64,000 nucleotides of DNA from Methylobacterium sp. J-067 (GTDB taxonomy: Bacteria > Pseudomonadota > Alphaproteobacteria > Rhizobiales > Beijerinckiaceae), in NCBI RefSeq assembly GCF_022829465.1, contig NZ_JAKSXZ010000146.1, positions 186,001 to 250,000 of the forward strand, written 5' to 3'. The notes beneath the pieces are model-generated. The model did not search any database. It worked only from the letters and a program-made list of their open reading frames with translations, and was not told where the DNA came from. The translations under genes were made by a program, and so were the position numbers. Below are positions 59,128 through 64,000 of this stretch, piece by piece; within the stretch, counting starts at the first letter, position 1, and each line of letters opens with the position of its first letter.

Positions 59128-60480
59128 CTATCGCGTATTGCTGAGCAGCAGGTCCGGCAGCCACATGGCGATGCCGGGCACGAGGCACAGGATCAGGATC
59201 GCCACCGCCATCAGGATCACGAAGGGCAGCGTGCCCCAGATGATGTCCGAGAGCGGGATGTCGGGGGCGATGTTCTTGATGACGAAGATGTTGAGGCCCA
59301 CCGGCGGGTGGATCAGCCCCATCTCCATGGTGATCGTCATCACCACGCCGAACCACACGAGATCGAACCCGGCGGCCTTGAGCGGCGGCAGGATGATCGG
59401 CGCGGTCATCAGGATGATCGAGACCGGCGGCAGGAAGAAGCCGAGCACGATCACGAGGCCGAGGATCGTCAGCAGCAGCAGCCAGGGCGAGAGCTGCATC
59501 GCCACGATCGCCGCCGCCGCCGATTGCGAAATGTGGAGGTAGCTCATCACGTACGCGTAGAGGAGCGACATGCCGATGATCAGCATCAGCATGGTCGATT
59601 CCCGCAGCGTCGCCGTGAGGATCGGGTTCACGTCACGCGCCCGCCACACGCCGTAGATCGCCGCGATCAGGGCCAGCGCCAGCAACCCGCCGAGGCCCGC
59701 CGTCTCGGAGGGCGTGGCGTAGCCGCCGTAGAGGGCCACCATCACGCCGGTCAGCAGAATGACGAAAGGCGCCACGCGGGGCAGCGTCGAGAAGCGCTGC
59801 GCCATGCTGTACTTGTCTTCGGCGAGGATCGGCGAAGCCGGGCCGCCGTTCTCCAGCACGGTCTTGGCGGTGGCGTATTCGGAGCGGAAGCGAAAGATCG
59901 CCCAGCTCGCGAACAGGCCGACCAGCAGCAGCCCCGGCCCGATGCCGGCGAGGAACAGGCGGCCCAGCGACTGCTCGGCCGCCACCGCGTAGAGGATCAT
60001 GGTGATCGAGGGCGGCAGCAGGATGCCGAGCGTGCCGCCCGCCGCGATGATGCCGGCGGCGAAGCCCGGCGAGTAGCCGCGCTTCCTCATCTCCGGGATG
60101 CCCGCCGAGCCGATGGCCGAGCAGGTCGCGGGGCTCGATCCCGCCATGGCCGCGAACAGGGCGCAGGCGAACACGTTGGCGATGCCGAGCCCACCGGGGA
60201 TGCGGTGCATCCAGGCATGCATGGCCGAGTAGAGATCCTGCCCCGCCCGCGAGCGGCCAATGGCGGCGCCCTTCAGGATGAAGAGCGGGATCGAGAGGAG
60301 GGTGATGGAGGCCATCTCTTCGTAGACGTTCTGTGCCACCGTATCGAGGGAGGCGGCAGGCATGAAGGCCAGCATGAAGGCCAGGGCCACCGCGCCCAGC
60401 GCGAAGGCGATGGGGATGCCTGAGAGCATCGCCCCCAGGGTGGCACCGGCGTAGAGGAACCCGATCGTCGCGACGCTCAT
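59128..60480 (-). CDS. dctM: TRAP transporter large permease (DctM)
   Basis: 450 residues, about twelve membrane helices. Family motifs: GIPIAFALGAVALAFML, PLFILKGAAIG, NVFACALFAAMAGSSPATCSAIGSAGIPEMRKRGY, AAGGTLGILLPPSI, and PIILPPLKAAGFDLVWFGVV, MGLIHPPVGLNIFVIK. It moves the substrate with sodium. Translated after dctQ (15-base gap). Confidence 0.95.
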   Translation of the reverse strand: MSVATIGFLYAGATLGAMLSGIPIAFALGAVALAFMLAFMPAASLDTVAQNVYEEMASITLLSIPLFILKGAAIGRSRAGQDLYSAMHAWMHRIPGGLGIANVFACALFAAMAGSSPATCSAIGSAGIPEMRKRGYSPGFAAGIIAAGGTLGILLPPSITMILYAVAAEQSLGRLFLAGIGPGLLLVGLFASWAIFRFRSEYATAKTVLENGGPASPILAEDKYSMAQRFSTLPRVAPFVILLTGVMVALYGGYATPSETAGLGGLLALALIAAIYGVWRARDVNPILTATLRESTMLMLIIGMSLLYAYVMSYLHISQSAAAAIVAMQLSPWLLLLTILGLVIVLGFFLPPVSIILMTAPIILPPLKAAGFDLVWFGVVMTITMEMGLIHPPVGLNIFVIKNIAPDIPLSDIIWGTLPFVILMAVAILILCLVPGIAMWLPDLLLSNTR

Positions 60481-60495
60481 CGTGTGTCCCCTGCC

Positions 60496-61203
60496 TCAGC
60501 CGCGAGCCTGCCCGGCCTTCGGGCCGGTGCGGACGGTGGTTCCCATCGGGTCGGGACCGGCCGGCGTCGCGTCCGGGCGTCCCCTCATGTCGCGGTTGAT
60601 GTCGGCACCGAGGCCGATCTTCGGCCGGGCCCAGCCGGCGCCGCTCGGGCCCAAGCGGATCGCCTCCGCGATCTGGAGGGCGAGTTGCAGGCAGAGCAGG
60701 CTCATGCCCGCCGCCATCAGGGTGTAGGGGATCCAGAGCGGCGGACCCCAGGTCGATTGCGAGACCTGCCCGTCGGTCCAGGCCTCGTGGTCGAGGGACC
60801 AGCTCTTCCAGGTGAAGAACAGGCAGAAGGCGAGGCTGACGCAATCCACCAGCACCAGCCGCACCCGGTTGACGGCGGGCGGCAGCAAGCCGGTCAGCGC
60901 CTCGATGGCGACGTGGCCGCGCTTGGCCTGCACTGCCGCCGCCGACCCGAAGGTGGCGCCGACGATGAGGAACACCGCCATCTCGTCCTGCCACTCGGTC
61001 GGCTCGTGGAAGACGTAGCGGATCACCACGCTGTGGCTGAGCACGAGGCAGGCGCCGAACAGCGCCAGCCCGCCGAGCCCCATGATGACCCGGTTGAGGG
61101 CCTTCGACATCCGGTCGAGCACCCCGAGGGTGCCGGGGATCCGGGGTTCGGGCGGGGCATGCGCCTCGGAGATCGCGGTGGCGGCGTCGAAACCGTGGCT
61201 CAC
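60496..61203 (-). CDS. dctQ: TRAP transporter small permease (DctQ)
   Basis: 235 residues from GTG at 61203, overlapping the dctP stop. Four membrane helices about 42-62, 76-96, 117-137 and 162-182, with VIRYVFHEPTEWQDEMAVFLIVGATFGSA, the DctQ signature. The 50-residue C-terminal tail is polar (ADINRDMRGRPDATPAGPD) and longer than usual. It forms the membrane complex with DctM. Confidence 0.93.
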   Translation of the reverse strand: MSHGFDAATAISEAHAPPEPRIPGTLGVLDRMSKALNRVIMGLGGLALFGACLVLSHSVVIRYVFHEPTEWQDEMAVFLIVGATFGSAAAVQAKRGHVAIEALTGLLPPAVNRVRLVLVDCVSLAFCLFFTWKSWSLDHEAWTDGQVSQSTWGPPLWIPYTLMAAGMSLLCLQLALQIAEAIRLGPSGAGWARPKIGLGADINRDMRGRPDATPAGPDPMGTTVRTGPKAGQARG

Positions 61204-62222
61204 GAAACCTGCTCCGCCAGCTTGAGGAGTTCGGCGCAGCGCGCGCTCTTGCCCGCAAAATCCTTCCAGGCCGTGCCCCGGGCGAGGTCACGCCACTTCT
61301 CGATGTTGGCGTCGCTGAGGTCGTGGATCTGCACGCCGCGCGCGCCGTAGATCTTCACGAGTTCCTCGTCGTCGGCCTTGGCGGCGGCGAAGGAGAAGGC
61401 CTCCATCTCGCGCCCGACATCGACGATGGCCTTCTTCTGCTCAGGCGATAGCCCGTCGAAGACGATCTTCGACATGATCAGCGGTTCGAGGACGAACCAG
61501 AACGAGCGGCCCCGGCCGGCAGTGAGGTTCTTCGTCATCTCGTCCAGGCGGAACGAGATCAGGCTCGTGGACGAGCTGATCGCCGCCTCCAGGGCGCCGG
61601 TCTGCATGCCGATATACATCTCGCTCGACGGCATGGTGGAGACGATGCCGCCCATCGCCTGGAACATCATGTCGATCTCGCGCCCGCCGCCGCGCACCTT
61701 CACGCCCTTCACGTCCTCGGGCACGAGGATCGGCTTCACCTTCGAGGCGACGGAGCCCGACTGCCAGACCCAGGTGAGGATGATGACGCCCTTCTCGGCC
61801 AGCGTCCTGGAGAATTCCTCGCCGATCCTGGCGTCGCGCCACTTGGCGGCCTGCTCGTAGCTCGCCACGACGGCCGGCATCAGCGCGAGGTTGGTCTCGG
61901 GCACCTCGCCGCCCGCGTAGGAGAGCGGTACGAGGCTCATGTCGAGGGCGCCCTTCCGGACGGCGCTGAACTGGGCCAGCGTCTTCATGAGCGACGACGT
62001 CGGGTAGACCTGCACCTGCAGGCCGCCGCCCGTGCGCTTCTCGAGTTCGGCGGCGAAGCGGCGGGCGATGCGGTCGCGGGCGTCGCCCTCCTCCAGGGTG
62101 CCGCCGGGAAACTGGTGCGACAGCTTCAGGATCTTCGGCGCTTGCGCGCGCAGCACGGCCGGACAGGCGACGAGGCTGCCCATCGCCGAGGCCGCGCCCA
62201 GGACATGGCGTCGTGTGATCAC
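61200..62222 (-). CDS. dctP: TRAP transporter substrate-binding protein 1 (DctP)
   Basis: 340 residues from GTG at 62222, which has GGGGGGAAG upstream and begins VITRRHVLGAAS, a Tat-type twin-arginine signal. Mature DctP fold: LKLSHQFPGGT, VQVYPTSSLMKT, RKGALDMSLVPLSYAGGEVPE, KGVKVRGGGREID with the conserved ligand-binding Arg, and SSSTSLISFRLDEM. Clearly homologous along its length to the binding protein encoded just upstream. Ligand unknown, perhaps a carboxylic acid. Confidence 0.92.
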   Translation of the reverse strand: MITRRHVLGAASAMGSLVACPAVLRAQAPKILKLSHQFPGGTLEEGDARDRIARRFAAELEKRTGGGLQVQVYPTSSLMKTLAQFSAVRKGALDMSLVPLSYAGGEVPETNLALMPAVVASYEQAAKWRDARIGEEFSRTLAEKGVIILTWVWQSGSVASKVKPILVPEDVKGVKVRGGGREIDMMFQAMGGIVSTMPSSEMYIGMQTGALEAAISSSTSLISFRLDEMTKNLTAGRGRSFWFVLEPLIMSKIVFDGLSPEQKKAIVDVGREMEAFSFAAAKADDEELVKIYGARGVQIHDLSDANIEKWRDLARGTAWKDFAGKSARCAELLKLAEQVS

Positions 62223-62344
62223 CGGCTTCCCCCCTGTTCGGTCGCGGCGTTCCTGCGCCGTCGGCCGCACCCGCGGCAGACCATCAAACGGCTGCGCGCC
62301 GGGATTTCATCCCTGTCCGCGCGGCCGGTCGGTGACAGTTCCGG

Positions 62345-63367
62345 CTAGGCCACCTGCTCCGCAAGCTTCAAAAGCTCGGCGCAGTTCGCGTTCTTCCCGG
62401 CATAGTCCTTCCAGGCCGTGACGCGGGCGATGTCGCGCCACTTGCCGAGCGTCCCCTCGTCGATCTGATCGACCTTGGCGCCCGCCTTGGCGAACAGCTC
62501 CTCGACGCGAGTGTCGTCCGCCTTGGCGCCGGCCTGGCCGAAGCTCTCCAGTTCGGCGCCGGTCGCCATGATCGCGTCCTGCTGGTCCTTGGGCAGGCCG
62601 TCGAACACGAGCTTCGACATCATGATCGGCTCCAGCATGAACCAGTAGGAATGCTGGCGGCCGGAGGTGAGCGCCTTTGACAGTTCCTCCAGGCGGAAGG
62701 AGATCAGGCTGGTAGAGGAGGTGATGACCGCGTCGCAGGCGCCGGTCTGCATGGCGGCGTAGGATTCGTTCGACGGGATGGAGAGGGTGGCGGCGCCCGC
62801 CTCCTTCATCATCATGTCCATCTCGCGGGAGCCGCCGCGCACCTTCATGCCCTTGGCGTCGGCGGGGCCGACCAGAGGACGCTCGCGGCTCGCGACGCCG
62901 CCCGCCTGCCACACCCACGAGACCAGCACGATGCCCTTCGCGGCCAGGATCTCGGTGAGCTTGCGGCCCACGGGGGCGTTCTTCCAGGCGATGGCCTGAT
63001 CGTAGGAGGTCACGAGGGCCGGCATCAGCCCGATGTTCATCTCGGGCACCTCGCCGCCGGCATAGGGGGCCGGGTAGAGTGACATGTCGAGGGCGCCCTT
63101 CCGCATGGCGCCGAACTGGGCGTTCGTCTTCATCAGCGACGAGCCGGGATAGACCTGCACGTCCAGCGCGCCCTTGGTCTTCTCGCCCACCTGCTTGGCG
63201 AACATCCGGCACATCCGGTCGCGGAAATCGCCCTCGTCGATGGTCCCGCCGGGGAACTGGTGCGACAGCTTGATCGTGGTGGCCGCCTGGGCACTGTTCA
63301 GGCCGAAGCGCAGGAGCGCCGGGGCGGCAAGGGTCGCGGCGACGAAATGGCGTCGTGTCAGCGTCAT
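62345..63367 (-). CDS. dctP: TRAP transporter substrate-binding protein 2 (DctP)
   Basis: 340 residues from ATG at 63367, with GGGAGG upstream. Starts MTLTRRHFVAATLAAPALL, again a twin-arginine signal. KLSHQFPGGTIDEGDFRDRM, QVYPGSSLMKTNAQFG, KGMKVRGGSREMDMMM and ITSSTSLISFRLEELSKAL line up with the first binding protein; more than half of residues agree by eye. First gene after the divergent promoter shared with the GntR-type regulator, so probably the most expressed of the four. Confidence 0.93.
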   Translation of the reverse strand: MTLTRRHFVAATLAAPALLRFGLNSAQAATTIKLSHQFPGGTIDEGDFRDRMCRMFAKQVGEKTKGALDVQVYPGSSLMKTNAQFGAMRKGALDMSLYPAPYAGGEVPEMNIGLMPALVTSYDQAIAWKNAPVGRKLTEILAAKGIVLVSWVWQAGGVASRERPLVGPADAKGMKVRGGSREMDMMMKEAGAATLSIPSNESYAAMQTGACDAVITSSTSLISFRLEELSKALTSGRQHSYWFMLEPIMMSKLVFDGLPKDQQDAIMATGAELESFGQAGAKADDTRVEELFAKAGAKVDQIDEGTLGKWRDIARVTAWKDYAGKNANCAELLKLAEQVA

Positions 63368-63414
63368 GGGCACCTCCCGCGCCGCACAATGTCGGCGAAT
63401 ATTATGTGCGCTGC

Positions 63415-63440
63415 GGTATTCACCGATACCGTTCTGGTAT
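63415..63440. promoter_or_regulatory. Candidate regulator operator: three GGTAT/ATACC half-sites
   Basis: GGTAT-TCACCG-ATACC-GTTCT-GGTAT places three alternating half-sites in 26 bases, between the divergent transporter and regulator genes. GntR-family repressors often bind such inverted repeats in their own divergent promoters. AT-rich TTGTATATTTTGTCAA follows at about 63455-63470 and may hold a promoter. Confidence 0.45.
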
Positions 63441-63539
63441 GCAGAAGACGGCCTCTTGTATATTTTGTCAACGCCCTCGCATAATGGATACGCAATTCGG
63501 GGCAACAACGAACCCGGACGCCAGGACGGGAGGGGGAGG

Positions 63540-64000
63540 ATGAGCCGCGCTCAGGATCTCCGGCAGACGATCGAGGACGAGATCGTCGAGGGGCGGCTGG
63601 CCCTGGGGGCGCGCCTGGACGAGGTGCAGCTCGCGGCCCGGTTCGGCGTGTCGCGCACGCCGATTCGCGAGGCGCTGCTACAACTGGCGGTGAGCGGCCT
63701 CGTGGAGACGAAGCCCCGGCGCGGCACCATCGTCAGCTCACCGGAGCCCCACAACCTCGTCGCGATGTTCGAGACCATGGCCGAGATCGAGGCCGCCTGC
63801 GGGCGGCTGGCGGCGCGGCGCCTCGGCCCTTCCGACCGAGACGCGCTGGAAGCGGCACTCGCGGCCTGCGCGGCGGCGTCCGACGATTGCGAGGCCTATT
63901 ACGCCGAGAACTACGTGTTCCACGGCCTCATCTACCGGGCGAGCCGCAACGCCTTCCTGGCCGAGCAAGCCCTGACCCTGCACCGCCGCCTCGCGCCCTA
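63540..64000 (+). CDS. GntR-family (FCD-type) transcriptional regulator, N-terminal part
   Basis: 153 codons from ATG at 63540, then cut by the window end. Winged helix: LRQTIEDEIVEGRLALGARL, LAARFGVSRTPIREALLQL, GLVETKPRRGTIVS. The start of an all-helical FCD ligand domain follows (MFETMAEIEAACGRLAARRL, YAENYVFHGLIYRASRN with likely metal-binding His). The divergent TRAP operon is the probable target, and the TRAP substrate or a product the probable effector. Confidence 0.92.
   Translation, partial: MSRAQDLRQTIEDEIVEGRLALGARLDEVQLAARFGVSRTPIREALLQLAVSGLVETKPRRGTIVSSPEPHNLVAMFETMAEIEAACGRLAARRLGPSDRDALEAALAACAAASDDCEAYYAENYVFHGLIYRASRNAFLAEQALTLHRRLAP

Noticed and set aside
1..64000. CRISPR array, prophage or complete insertion sequence
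   Set aside because: No regularly spaced repeats, phage genes or transposase genes were seen on either strand.

Overview
This is a GC-rich window (roughly 70% G+C) that reads as the chromosome of a facultative methylotroph of the Methylobacterium/Methylorubrum group (Alphaproteobacteria, Hyphomicrobiales), close to M. extorquens. The diagnostic content is a tetrahydromethanopterin (H4MPT)-linked formaldehyde oxidation set (fae, mch, mtdB, mptG, fhcBADC) next to a PQQ biosynthesis operon with a fused pqqC/D. A two-component pair lies between them that I take to be mxbDM. The remaining genes are typical alphaproteobacterial housekeeping genes.

Layout. 1-8663: start of rpoN (leftward, cut by the window edge), rpoZ, a bifunctional (p)ppGpp synthetase/hydrolase, a NYN-domain protein, a leftward dapA-smpB-peroxiredoxin group, and a soluble lytic transglycosylase. 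8664-10030: a small acquired segment with one gene fusing a nucleotidyltransferase to a HEPN domain. It sits between decayed copies of the slt and metW 3' ends and a palindromic dispersed repeat. 10031-15072: metX-metW (leftward), hisC-like and tyrA, then a ParD/ParE-type toxin-antitoxin pair. 15081-24333: DUF2125 protein, PlsC, a two-gene RND efflux system, a rhodanese and a glycosyltransferase. 24514-24591: tRNA-Pro(GGG) with a terminator. 24700-28521: AraC-type regulator, a COG4091-type oxidoreductase and a bestrophin-like channel. 28702-32258: fatty acid synthesis block fabD-fabG-acpP-fabF. 32310-38327: dispersed repeats, YidB-like protein, BON/OmpA-like envelope protein, ABC-F ATPase and a polyhydroxyalkanoate-system protein.

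38695-57364 is the C1 core. Leftward: mtdB, an ATP-grasp gene, mch, a RimK-like ATP-grasp gene, a CitG-like gene, then fae under its own promoter; mptG is a separate leftward gene. Rightward: fhcBADC, a small secreted protein, a sensor kinase and response regulator, pqqA, pqqB, pqqC/D, pqqE and two translationally coupled secreted proteins of unknown function. Methanol dehydrogenase needs PQQ and makes formaldehyde. Fae condenses formaldehyde with H4MPT, MtdB and Mch oxidise the adduct to formyl-H4MPT, and the Fhc complex releases formate. The region therefore joins cofactor supply to formaldehyde oxidation.

57429-59115: folP-folB-folK (folate pathway). 59128-64000: a TRAP transporter (dctM, dctQ) with two tandem homologous binding proteins, divergent from a GntR-family regulator that runs off the window.

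No CRISPR array, rRNA, prophage or complete insertion sequence was seen. The best leads for something under-described are the nucleotidyltransferase-HEPN gene in its duplicated junction, the two secreted proteins coupled to pqqE, the ATP-grasp/CitG-like genes in the H4MPT cluster, and a near-perfect sigma-54 promoter element beside rpoN.
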